Shown in pieces: positions 42,084-54,000 of a stretch of DNA of 64,000 nucleotides. Origin of the DNA: Pelagophyceae sp. CCMP2097. Taxonomy: Eukaryota; Sar; Pelagophyceae. The stretch lies in the NCBI GenBank assembly GCA_026770575.1, contig MU657195.1, forward strand, positions 339,680 through 403,679. Direction: 5' to 3'. Below the pieces are notes generated by a model. That model did no database searches. It saw nothing but the letters and a program-made list of their open reading frames with translations, and had not been told where the DNA came from. The position numbers were made by a program, and so were the translations under genes. Each line of letters opens with the position of its first letter. Position 1 is the first letter of the stretch.

Positions 42084-45000
42084 TTATTCTCCTTCTTCTT
42101 CGTTCTTATTCTTCTTCGCTATCCACTTTTTCTTCTTCTTCTTCGTCAAATTGGAATGCGGCGGCCTCGCCTCGTCCCAGCCGTCCCAGCACCGCTCGCG
42201 GTTGTGCGACTTGCGCGGCTTGCCCGGCAGCAGCGGCGGATCCCCGCGGCGGGGCCGGCCGTCCCACGACGGCAGCTTGAGCTAGTGGCAGAAGAAGCGT
42301 GGGACGAGAATATTATGATAAACAATGCAATGCAATACATACAATATAATTCAATTCAATGCATGTATAATACTTATATATGATATTAATATTAATATAT
42401 TATAACATTTTAATATTAATTTATATGAATATTTGTGTGCGTGTATGTGTGTTTAATGTTAATGATAATGAAATATTTAAAATATTTAAAAAAGGAGTCA
42501 CCTGGGCGTTTTGGTAGAACGGGTCCTCCCTTTCGGGCTCGTAGTCCTCCTCGCACCAGCCGGGCACGTACCTAGCCAACGGCATTCAATCGCCAAAACG
42601 CGAAAAGCGCGAAACACGCGAAAAACGCAAAAAAACGCACGGCTGCACGACCCAGGCGTCGTCGCCCGTGCCGTTTGCCAGGGCGGGGTCGTGGTCCTTC
42701 GCCAAGATTTCCGTGTTCTGTGTTTCGTCTCTTTTTTTATTCCGGCCCCCAAGGACCAAGATGCGCGGGTCTGCGTCGTCGACGCGCAGCGCCGCGTGGC
42801 CGTAGCGCTCCTTGCGCATCGTCGGGCCGACGAAGATGCTCATAGTCTGCACGTCGACGAGGTCCGTCGTCGCGATCTAAAGGCGGGGGTTCTGGTGCGG
42901 CCAAAACGCCTCTTCGGAGACGGCCAGAGGCATCAGAGCGCCCTTTGGCGGTCGCGTGTAGGAGCAGGGACGGTGTATTCGGGTCGGGTCGGGTTGCTCA
43001 ATTTGTGCCGCACCCAAAGGGTCGCGGGTGTGTCGAGCGACCAAACCCGTCTTCGAAGGTTCGGGTTCGGGTTCGAGCCACGGCCAGACCCGCGGGTCGA
43101 ACGGACCCTCGAACGGTCCCACGAACGGTCCTTTGGGTGGTCCTTTGGACACTTCCTTTGGACTGTTCCTTGGACGGTCCCTTGGGCAGTCCCTCGGACG
43201 GTCCCACTGCGACGGTTCCGTGGACGATCCCTTTGACGGTTCTAAGGACGACCCCTTGGACCGTTCCTCGACGGTCCCTCGTCGGTCCCTTTGCGGCAGT
43301 CCCGTGCAGGGTCCATCGGACAGTTCCTTGGGCGGTCGCTCGGCTGCCGTCTCGTCGACTGCGGCCCCTCTGCGTCATTCTGGGCGGTCCCTCGGACGGG
43401 CCCTCGGAATGTCGCTTGGATGGTCCCTCGAATGGTCGCTTGGGCGGTCCCTTGGACGGTACCTTTTGATAGTTCCTTGGACGGTCCCTCGAGGTGCCCT
43501 CTGTGACCGTCGCTTCGACGTCGGCCCCTCGACGGTCCCTTGGACCGGTCACTCGGCTGCCCTCTCCTCGACAGCGGCCTCTCTGCGACGTCCCCTGGGC
43601 GGGCCCTCGGACGGTCGCTTGGACGGGCCCTCTATCAAACCATATGGCAATCCATGCGAGGAACAATAAAGGGGCCCCGTAGGGGCCCGAACACGCGCCT
43701 CTGACAAGGAACACTGTGTGGGGGCTTGAGAGGGGGCTTCGAAGAGGACTCGCAAGTGACCATGCAGAGGCCTTGCCGCCAAAGAGGCCTTTTGCAGGGG
43801 TCCGTCCGGAGAGCTTTTCAATTTGTGCCGCACCATCGGGTCGCGGGTTGTCGAGCGACGAAACCCGCCCTCTCGGGTCGGGCTCTGGTTCGGGCCACGG
43901 CCAGACCCGCGGGTCGACAGGTTGGCGAAAACGCACACACCCGGCAAACCCGACCCGCGGGTTTCGGGCAAACCCGAACCCGTCGTTGCTCCTGGGCAGG
44001 TTGCTCTTTCGCCCGAGGCCACGCGCCTTTTCGGAGACGGCCTCCGCTTCAGAGCCGCTCGAGGCGGGCACTTGGGTCCCGAATGGGCTGAGAAGAAGAC
44101 ATGGGGGCCCTCGGCGCCGTCCCATATGCGACTGACCAGGAGCAGGGACGGGTTCAGGATTGCCCGAAACCCGCGGGTCGGGTTTGCCGGGTTTGCGCGT
44201 TTTGGTCGACACCCGCCGACCCGCGGGTCTGGCCGTGGCCCGAACTCGAACCCGACCCGAAAAGACGAGTTTGATCGCACGACAAACCCGCGTCCGAGGG
44301 TGCGGCATAAAAATTGAAACCCGACCCGACCCGAATACACCGTCCCTGCTCCTGACATGGAGGCCCTCCGCGTCGTCCCGTATGCGACTGACCCGCGTCG
44401 GACCGTGCAAGGGGCGCGTCGGGCCGTCGAGGGATCGCCTCCGGCCCCACTGTGGGGGGCCAATGCGCGGGTCCGACAAAGGGTCAGTCAACGACCGCAG
44501 GGGGGGGCATAGGACTGTCCGTGTCGGCTGTCGAGGGTCTACATCGGACCGTCGAGGGACCGCATCGGACCGTCTACAGGGACCGTCGAGGATCGTCGAG
44601 GTGTCGCATCGGACCGTCGAGGGGGCGTCTCGGGGCTGTCGAGAGGACCGTATCGGGCCGACGAGGGGCCACAGCGGGCCGTCTAGAGGGCCGTCGAGGG
44701 GCCGCCTTCGCACCGTCTCCGGCCCCGTCGGACCGTTGGCACGTAGGACCTTCTCTGGCCCGCCACGGAGTCCCAGCGGCACAAGGACCGTATAGATTCG
44801 TAGAGGGCCGTAGAGGGTCTCAATAAAGGATCGTAGAGGACCCTAGCGGGTTACTCTAGGACTGTCCGTATATGGGTCGTATGGGACCGTCGAAGGGCCC
44901 CGTAGGACCGTCGAGGGGCGTCGAGGGGCCCATCGGACCGTCTAGAGGAGCCGTCGAGGACCGTCGAGGTGCCGCAGCGGACCGTCCAGTGACCGTCTAG

Positions 45001-48000
45001 AGAATTGTCCAGGGGCCGTCTAAGACCGTCGAGGTGCCGCCGTACCGTCGAGAGGGCCGTCGAGAGGCCGCCTTGGGATCGTATCCGGCCCCCGTCGGAC
45101 CGCGGGGGGGCGCACGCTTGGGTCTGTCTTTGGTCCGACAAGGACCGTAGAGGATCGTAGAGGGTCTCCGTAAACCCTTGAGGATCGTAGGGTCCCTCTG
45201 GACTGTCCGTAAAGGGGTCGTATGTGTTCGTCGAGGGGCCACACACAAAAAACGCTAGGGTCGTCGAGGGGCCGTCGAGGGACCGTTTCGAGGACTGTCT
45301 AGGGGCCGTCTAGGACCATCGAGGGTTCGCAGAGGACCATCTACACCCACCCCCCCTCGAACCGTGGTGGGGTGCATGGGACCGACAAAGGGCCCGCCCC
45401 GGGTCCGTCTCTGGACCGACAAGGACCATAGAGGACCGTAGAGGGCCTCTATAGGACTGTTCGTATAGGGTCCGTATGGGCCCGTCGAGGGTCCACATGG
45501 GGCCGTATGGGGATTTTATGGGACCGTCTCGAGGACCGTCGAGGTGCCGCAGCAGACCGTCGAGGGGCCGTCTCGAGGACTGTCGAGGGCCGCCGAGGGG
45601 CCGCCTTCGGACCGCCTCCGGGCCACTCGGAATTGCATGGGTCAATTGTCTGCGGCCTCTCGAGGGGCCTTTTGTTTGTTGCCGACGCTGCTTCCACCGG
45701 TTTCCGCAGGTGGTTTTGCCCCCCAGTGACAAGGACAAACCGGTCGTCCACCGAAACGCAGGCGCAGCAATCTCGCGCGCCGGGTAAGTCCGGGCCCTTT
45801 CGGAATCGGTGCGTCGCCACGCAAAAGATTTCTGTGGTCTCGAGTTGGCCGTAGTTGTCGCCTATTTTTAAATTTTTAAATTTTAAATTTTAAACCAAAC
45901 GCCGCATACACGCCCCGAGCTGCGCTCACGACGCCCCGTGTCGCGCAAAGCGACGCAGATGCCTCAGGGCGCCGTGGGTCGGCGGAAGAGGGAATGCTAG
46001 TGAATACATGCGGAAGAAATCACAGTGGCGTCTCAAAAGTCCCTCTGGCAAGGCCCCCCTGTGACAAGTCCAGAGGTCCCGAGGTTTTTGTGCCAAAGTT
46101 TTTGCGACGAGGTGACAAGAGCGAGGCACCGTGACACGGTCCCTGTGACTACGGTCCCTGACAAGATCCCTGTGCGACACGGTCGCTGAGACACGGTCTT
46201 TGTGCCCCTGTTACAAGGCCCCCGTGACAAGGTCCCCGTGTGTGACATGGCCCCCGCGGCAAGGCCCCGTGACAAATGCCCGTGGCAGGGTCCCGTGACG
46301 ACAACCCCGTGACACGAATCCCGCGACACGGTCCTCGCGACAAACACGGTCCAAGTGACAGGGCCCTTTGGCAAGTCCCCGTGACGCGTGTCAAGGTCCC
46401 TGTGACAAATTCCCTATGGCAAGTCCCTGTGACATGGTCCCTGTGGTGACAAGGTCCCCGTCACGAGGTCCCGTGGCAAGGTCCCAAGGCAAGCCTCCCG
46501 TGGCGAGTTCCCTGGAAGAGGTCCTTATGGCAAGGTCCCTATGGTAAGGTCCATATGGCAAGGTCCCTAGGACGAGGTCCCTATGGCAAGGGGCCTATGG
46601 TAAGGTCCCTATGGCAAGGTCCCATGACACGGCCTGTGGCGACGTCCCCGTTTCGTGTGACAAGAACCCCAAGACGGCGCCCCGTGGTCTCTGACAACAT
46701 GCCTGTGACGACGCCCCCGCGAGCAAAAGTCACCGGGTCCCTGTGAGACGAGGCATCCCAGACGGCATGAGCCCGTTTGGAATCGTTATGTCCCACTTTG
46801 GCGGCTCAGCTCCCTCGGTAAGGTCCGACGCGGCCGCTGAGCGCCCTGTCCAGAGGAGGCCTTGCAGAGGGACCGCAAAAAGGACCGTGGAGAGGGGCCC
46901 TCGAGAGAGGCCGGTTCGAGGAGCCGTCGAAAAGGGCCGTCTACCGTCGTTCGGTCCGCCACCTTTGAGAGGGACCGTCGCGAGGGGCCTTGTAGAGGGA
47001 CCGTCCAGACAGATTGTCCAGGGGTCGCCTCAACCGTTTCCAGGGACCGTCGACCTTCGCGAGGGACAATCCGACGAGGCCGTTTCGAGGGACCGTTTCG
47101 AGTCGTTTTGAGGAAGTCTCGAGGATACTCCCAGAGGGGCCGTCTCGAAGGGTCTTGCAGAGGGACTTTTCGAGACCTGACTCTCTCGAGGCCTAAACGG
47201 ACGCGCTGCCTACGCCAGGCCGCCGCACAACGACGGCGGCCCCGAGCCGCGAATCGACGCCCCGAGCCGCGCCAATCGACGCAGCGGCCGTACTCTCCGG
47301 TTCCGACGCGACGCGAGGCCGCGGCAACGGGCGAAACCCCGCTTTGTATATTTTGGGTTTTCCACGACGTTTCCGGGTTTTCCAGTTTGCCACCACCCGA
47401 CGCGGTTTTTGCAGCCGCTGACGACGAGTATGCGCTGGTCGTCCAGGCGGACGGCGGCGCAGCCCTCTCTTGCGTTTCGCAGGCGCGGGCCGGGCGAGAA
47501 CCGCATCGTGTCGACATTGAAAATTTCAGTAGTGTCCTAAATCAAATCCTCGTGGTTGAATTCAAATCCTCAGGGTGCAAAGCCGAGATTCAATCCTGTG
47601 TCCGTGGGACACCCACTCGGCCCCGGGGGCGGCCGCGACGAGGCGCGGGGCATTCGAGGACGTTGGAGGCTCCTTTGGGCGTGCGTCGTCGGGTCCATTT
47701 TCGAGGCCCGCCGAGCGGTCGTCGGAGCGTCGAGGCGTTGCTCAGCGGGTTCGTCCGCCCCCCCTCGTGCAAAGGCCGAGCGTCGCAGAGGCTCGTCGAG
47801 GGCATTCAATGCGCGTTTCGAGGCCCGTTTTCGAGGCCCGTTTTCGAGGCCCGTTTTCAAGGCCCGTTTTCGAGGCCCGCAGAGGCTTTTCCTCCTCGGC
47901 TTTCGTGCCTCCCCTTTGCCGACTCTCGAGCGTTGAAGATCGTCGAAGAGGCTCGTCGAGGCCGTCAAGGGTCGCCGAGGGCCGTTGAGAGCCGCCGAGG

Positions 48001-51000
48001 GCCGTATAGAGGGTCACCGAAGAGGCCCGTCGAAGCTCGCACTCGTCCAAACGAGCCAAAGTCCAAGGTCGTCGTCGAGCCCCGCCTCGAGCGTTGTGAA
48101 AGCCACGACTTTCGGACGGGCCGCCGGAGGCCTCCTCAGGGCCGTCCTGAACCCTCTGTCCTCTTCAAGCGTCGAGCGTCGTCGAGGGTCGCCGAGGGCA
48201 TTCGAGGCCCGTCGTCGAGACCAATCCTCGGGCTGTCGAGGGTCGTCGAGGCCCGTCGTCGAGGCTTTCCCTCGTCGGGTTTTCCCTCGCCGCGGCCTTT
48301 CTCCTGCCGACCTCTTTCCGAGTTCGCCCTTGTCACGGCCTTTGGTGCCGGTCCTTTCCGAGCATCGAGCGTCGAAGAACGTCGTCGAGGACATTCAAAG
48401 GCCGCCAAGGGCCGACAAGGGCCGTCGAAGCCCGTCTTGAGGCCGTCAGGAAGGGTCGCCAAGCCCGTCGAAGCCCATCGAGGCCCGTCCTCGGCCTGCC
48501 GAGCCTCGTCGAAGGCTGTCGTCGTGCCCCGTGGCAGCGTCGTGATAGCCATACCCACGATTCTCAAAAGGGCCTCCTCGGGGCCAACCGCCCCCCCCTC
48601 TTCAAGCGTCGAGCGTCGAGGCTCGAGGCTATTCGAAGCCTCCCGAGGGCATTCAAAGCCCGTCGCCGAGGGCCGTCGAGGCCCGTCGAGGCCCGTCGGG
48701 AGTCGCCAAGACCCGTCGAAGCTGAGCCTGAGTCGTCGCGTAGGGCCCTACGTAGGGCCCTACGACCCTACGAAGGGTAGGCTGGACCCTACGCGGCCCG
48801 TAGGGTCCCATACGGAAGGCTTTGTGGAATTTTGGCGACACCAAGGCTCGGCGGGCCATTCGACGAAGACGAAGACGACGGGCCCCCGAGCCCGTAGACG
48901 CCGAGCTCCCCGGATGACGCCGAAGTGGTGCTAACAAGGAGCCCGACGTGGATCCTGGCTCAAGGTTGAGCGGCCCGGGAACGCCGGCTGGAACCCTGTC
49001 GTCTCACGGTACCCTACGTGGGACCCTACGTAGGGCCCTACGACCCTGCGTAGGTTAGGCTGGACCCTACGACCCTAACACCTACGCGACGACTCAGCGA
49101 AGCTCGCCGAGGGCATTCCAAGACCGTCTAGGGTCGAAGAGCGTCGCCTCCGGCCATTTCGAACCAAAGTGCGCCGAGCTTCGTCGCAGAGATGCCTTCT
49201 TCCCGGAATAGCCCTTTTTCACGCCCCTCGCCGAGCTTCGAGGCCGACGGGGTCGCCGAGCGGCGCCGCTCGGCCCGTCGCCGAGCGGCGGCGAGGCCCG
49301 CCGTCGTTCCTCCCTCGAGCTTCGCGGCCTCGCGCCTTTGTCCGCTCCATCCCCGGGACTTCTTCGCCTCCCTCTAAAGCGTTCCGGCCGCGGGTCCGCA
49401 CGAGCGCGTTGCCGAGTTGCCTCTCCGACGGGTTTTCCCTCAGGGTGTGTTCCAGACGCGGGTCTTCGCGAGCGGGTCTACGGCCTTGCAACGGCCGCCG
49501 ATTACAAGGAAATTGCGTTCGTCGATTTGAGCACTAGCGCAATGGAACCTGTCCTGCTTCATCAGCGGCCCGGGTATCACCGTCTGCGTCGAGACGTCGA
49601 CCTACGTCCGCCTTAAACACCCACTCGGACCCTGTTGGCATCCAAAAGGCCTCCAAAAAGGGCATTAGGCCAAAGGCCAAAGGCCAAAGGCCAAAATGCA
49701 AAAGGCCTCGGCAACCCAAACGCCGTCCCTATTAAACAGAGGCCCGCGCGCGCCGCTCCGGAGCAGAAGCGGGTTGGGGTTCGTCCGAACGACCCGTGCG
49801 TCGGGTTCGCCGCGCGTTTCGGCCGACCCGTCTTTGAGCGGGTCTGGCCGTGGCACAGACGCGAGAAGACGGGTTCGACAAACCCGCGACCCTTTCGGTT
49901 TGGCACAAATTTCTCTCCGGACGGGCCTATGCAAGGCCTCTTTGGCGGTCAAGGCTTCTGCAATGTCACTTGCTTCGGCCTCTTTTGAGATGCCCTATCA
50001 ACGCAGGGTTCCTTGCCAGAGGCGCGTGTTCGGGGTCCCTTTACCGTTGCTCGCACGGGATGCCACATGGTTTGATAGAGGGTCCGTCCATTCGACCGTC
50101 CGAGCGACCGCCCGAGGGGACGTCGCGTCGAGGCCGCAGTCGAGGGAGCCGACTTCAAAGGAGCGTCTCAAAGGGCCGCCGTCGAAGTGACGGTGGGCCC
50201 GTCGAGGGACCGTCCAAGGAACTGTCCAAAGGGACCGTCCAAACGACCAAGCCCAAGCGATCATCCGAGGGACCATCCAAGCGACAGTCCGAGGGCCCAT
50301 CCGAGGGACCTTTCTCAGAGGGAGACAGAATGAATGCAGTCGAGGAGACGGCAGCCGATCGACCACCCAAGGGACCGTCCGAGGGACCTTACACGGGACT
50401 GCCGCAGAGGGACCGTCCGAGGGACAGCCCAATGGACCGTCCAAGGACCAAGATAGTGTCCAAGGACCGTCCAAGGGACCATCCAAGGGACCATCCGTGG
50501 GACCGTCCACGGGGCCGTCGCAGAGGGGCCATCGAGGCACCGTGGAGGGACTCTCCAAGGGACCCTCCAATGCAACTGTCCAAAGGAACTGTCCAAAGGA
50601 ACTGTCCAAAGGACCGCCCAAGGGATCGTCCGAGGGACCGTCGAGGGACCATCCAAGCGATCGTTCGAGGGACCGTCCGAGGGACCGTCAGAGCGACCGT
50701 TCGAGCGACTGTTCGAGCGACGTCACAGAGGGGACGTCATAGAGGGGATATAGTCGAGGGGCCGACAGCCGAGTGACATTCCAAGGGACCGTCGAGAAAC
50801 CGCCGTCAAAGCGACCGTCACAGAGGGCCCGTCGAGGGATCCTCAAAGGAACTGTCCAAAGGAATTGTCCAAGGGGCCGCCCAAGCGACCGTCCGAGGGA
50901 CCGTCCGAGCCTCTCGAGGAGCCGTCTCAAGGCGCCGTTTCGAACGGTCATCGAAAGGGCCGTCTCGAAGGGTCGTTTCGAATAGCCGCGTCTCCAGGGG

Positions 51001-54000
51001 TCATTTCGACGCACTGTCTCGAGGGGTCGTCTCCACGGCGCCGTTTCGAGTGACCGTCTCAAGGGGCCGTTTCGAGGGGCCGTCTAAAGGCGCTGTTTCG
51101 AATGGCCGTCGAAAGGGGCTGTCTCGGCGGCCGTCTGGAGAGGCTGTCTCCAGGGGCCGTCCCGAGGGGCCGTCTCAAAGGTCGGCGAAGAGCCGTCTCG
51201 AGGGGGCCCTCGAGAATGGCCCCTCGAGACGACGGTCCCTCGAGAGCACGCCTCGGGAGGGCGCCTCGAGACGGGCGTCGAAGACGGGCCTTGGAGACGG
51301 GCCTCGGAGACGGCCTTTCTCGCGGGGCGGTCTGAAGGCGCCGTCAAGAGGGGTTGTCTCAAAAGTCGGAGAAGGGCCGCCTCGAGGGCACTCGGGAGTG
51401 TCCTCTCGAGACGCCGGCTCCTCGAGAGGACGCCTCGAGACGGGCCTTGGAGACGGCGACTCGAAAGGGCGGTCTCATGGTGAGGGGGGGCGTCTCGAGG
51501 CGCCGGCGAGAGGGGCTTTCTTTTTTCGAGAGGTGGGGCGGGGCACACACGGCCCATTTCCCAAGGCGTTGTCGGTCTCCGGGACCGCCTCCGGGACCGC
51601 CTCCGGGACTGTCGACAGGAATGTCGACGAACCGTTGACCAACAGTCTCTGGGCCCGTCTCCGTGGCCGTCTCCGAACCGCCGACGGCTGCAGAGGGCCG
51701 TTTCCTGGCCCACCACCAGACTCATCTGCGCCCCGCCTCGCGAGCCTCTTTCAGCTTCTTGGAAACCCGTTTGGCGGACCTTGGAAACCCGTTTGATGGT
51801 TATTGGAAATGACGCGGTTTTTGGCGATGTCGGTGGAGTCCATTGACTTCTGGCGCCGTTTCGAATGGCTGTCTCCAGGGGCTGTCTCGAGAGGCCTTTT
51901 AAGGAGCAGCGACGGGTTTCCTTGGACCCGTGACGCGGCTTTTACGATGTCGGTGGAGTTCAGCGATTTTTGGCCAGTGCCGCCGCCAACGAGGATGCGG
52001 GTTTTATCGATCGCAAACGCAAAGGCCCTATATAAGAAGGAAAGGTGTATTCTTCCTGGATTTGCTCTAAACCCTGTTGTTTTCACAAAAACAATTTTTT
52101 CTTTCTTTCACCACCAACAAATACCATCTAAGACGCCCCTCCTGCTCGTCGCCTCGCGTTCCAGACGTTGCTAGGTCCGGACCACGTCCCCGGTTAACAA
52201 ATAAACACACGCACACAGACCGCCTGTCCCTCCAGGGATCGTCTGGGGTCTCCGAGGATCGCATGACCCTCCGGGGACCGTCTGGTGCCTCCAGGGATCG
52301 TCTGGGGCCTCCGAGGACCGTTTGGGCCCTCGATTTGCCGCGCGGGACCCTCCAGGGACCGTCTGGGGCAGGAGCAGAGACGGTGTCTTCGGGTTGGGTC
52401 GGGGTGCTCAATTTGTGACAAACCCAGAGGGTCACGAGATACCAAACCCATCTTCGAAGGGTCAGGTTCGGGTTCGGGCCACGGCCAAACACGTCGGTCG
52501 ACGGGTCGACCAAAACGCTAATACCCGGCAATCCCGACCCGCGGGTTGAAGGGCAAACCCAAACCCGTCGCTGCTCCTATCTCTGGCTCCTCGCGACGGC
52601 CCCTGGAGACGACCCTCGAAACGGCCCCTGGAGGCATGCCGTCGAGACGGCCCCTGGAGACGACCACTCGAAACGGCCCCTTGAGACGCCCACTCGAAAC
52701 GGCGCCTTGAGACGGCCCCTCGAGAAGGCCCATCGAGACGGCCCCTTTCGATGGCCATTCGAAACGGCGCCTTGATAGGCCCCTCGAGACGGTGCCTCGA
52801 AACGGCCACTTGAGACGGCCCCTGGAGATGGCCCCCGGAGACGGCCCCTGGAGACGGTGATTCGAAACGGTGCCATAAGACGTCCCCTCGAGACGGCCCC
52901 TGGAGACGGTGCCTCGAGACGGTCCCTTTCGATGGCCATTCGACACGATGCCTTGATAGCCCCCTCGAGACGGTGCCTCGAAACCGCCACTTGAGACGGC
53001 CCCTGGAGATGGCCCCCGGAGACGGCCCCGGGAGACGGCCATTCGAAACGGCGCATTAAGTCGGCCCCTCGAGGCGGTGCCTCAAGACCACTCCTCGAGG
53101 CGGCCCCTTTCGATGGCCATTCGAAACGGCGCCTTGAGACGGCCCATCGAAATGGCGCCTCGGGAAGGCTCCTCTCTTCGGCCCATCGAGACGGCCCCTG
53201 GAGACGGCCCCTGGAGATGGACATTCGAAATGGCGTCTTGAGACGGCACCTCTAGACGGCCTATCGAAATGGCGCCTCGGGGGAAGGCTCCTCTCTCCGG
53301 CCCCTGGAGAAGGCCCCTCGGGACAGCCCCTGGAGACGGTCATTCGAAACGGCGTCTTGAGACGACCCCTCGAGACGGTGCCTCGAAATGACCCCTGGAG
53401 ACGGACGAACCCTCGAGACGACCCCTCGAGACGACCCTCGAGACGGCCCTTTCGATGGCCGTTCGAAAAGGCGCCCTGAGACGGCGCCTCGAGAGGCTAG
53501 GACGGTCCCTCGGATGGTCGCTTGGGAAGTCCCTTGGACGGTTCCTTTGGACATTTACTTTGACGGTCCCTCGACGAGCTGACAATCGCTTTGATTGGTG
53601 GGCCCTATACTGTCCCTTGGACGGTCATTTGGCTGCCGGCCCCTCGACTGCGGCCCTGCGACGTCCCCTGGAAGGGCCCTCGGACGGTCGCTCGGACGGG
53701 CCCTCGGAGTCGCGGCGGCGGCCCGGTCTCTTGCAGGAACCCTGCGTGGGGGCTTGAGAGGGGCCGTGAAAAGGCCTCGCTAGTGACCGCGCAGAGGCCG
53801 TTCAAGTGGCCACAAAAGAGGCCTTGGAGGGGCCAGTCCGGAGGAGGGCCCTTGAAAGAGGCCGCCCAAGAGGCCTTGTAAGTGACCGTGCAGAGGCCGG
53901 GCAAGTGGCCGCTTAAGAGCGGGGCCCGTACTGTCGAACGCCCGGTGGCGAGCAGGGACGGTGGTTTCGAGTTGCTCAATTTGTGCCGAACCTCGCGGGT

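Noticed and set aside
42998..44782. 594-codon minus-strand ORF
   Set aside because: It runs through array A, module M and two element copies. Composition is Arg/Pro/Gly, with overlapping ORFs in other frames and no domain. It is a repeat artefact inside a kelch intron.
46862..48934. 690-codon plus-strand ORF
   Set aside because: Spans several minisatellite families, and the minus-strand kelch exon at 47.4-47.5 kb lies within it. Open only because of unit length.
48740..49090. Telomere-like CCCTAC repeats
   Set aside because: The CCCTACGTAGGG words are palindromic, interspersed, and bounded by exact inverted repeats in two copies. They belong to a mobile element, not a telomere.
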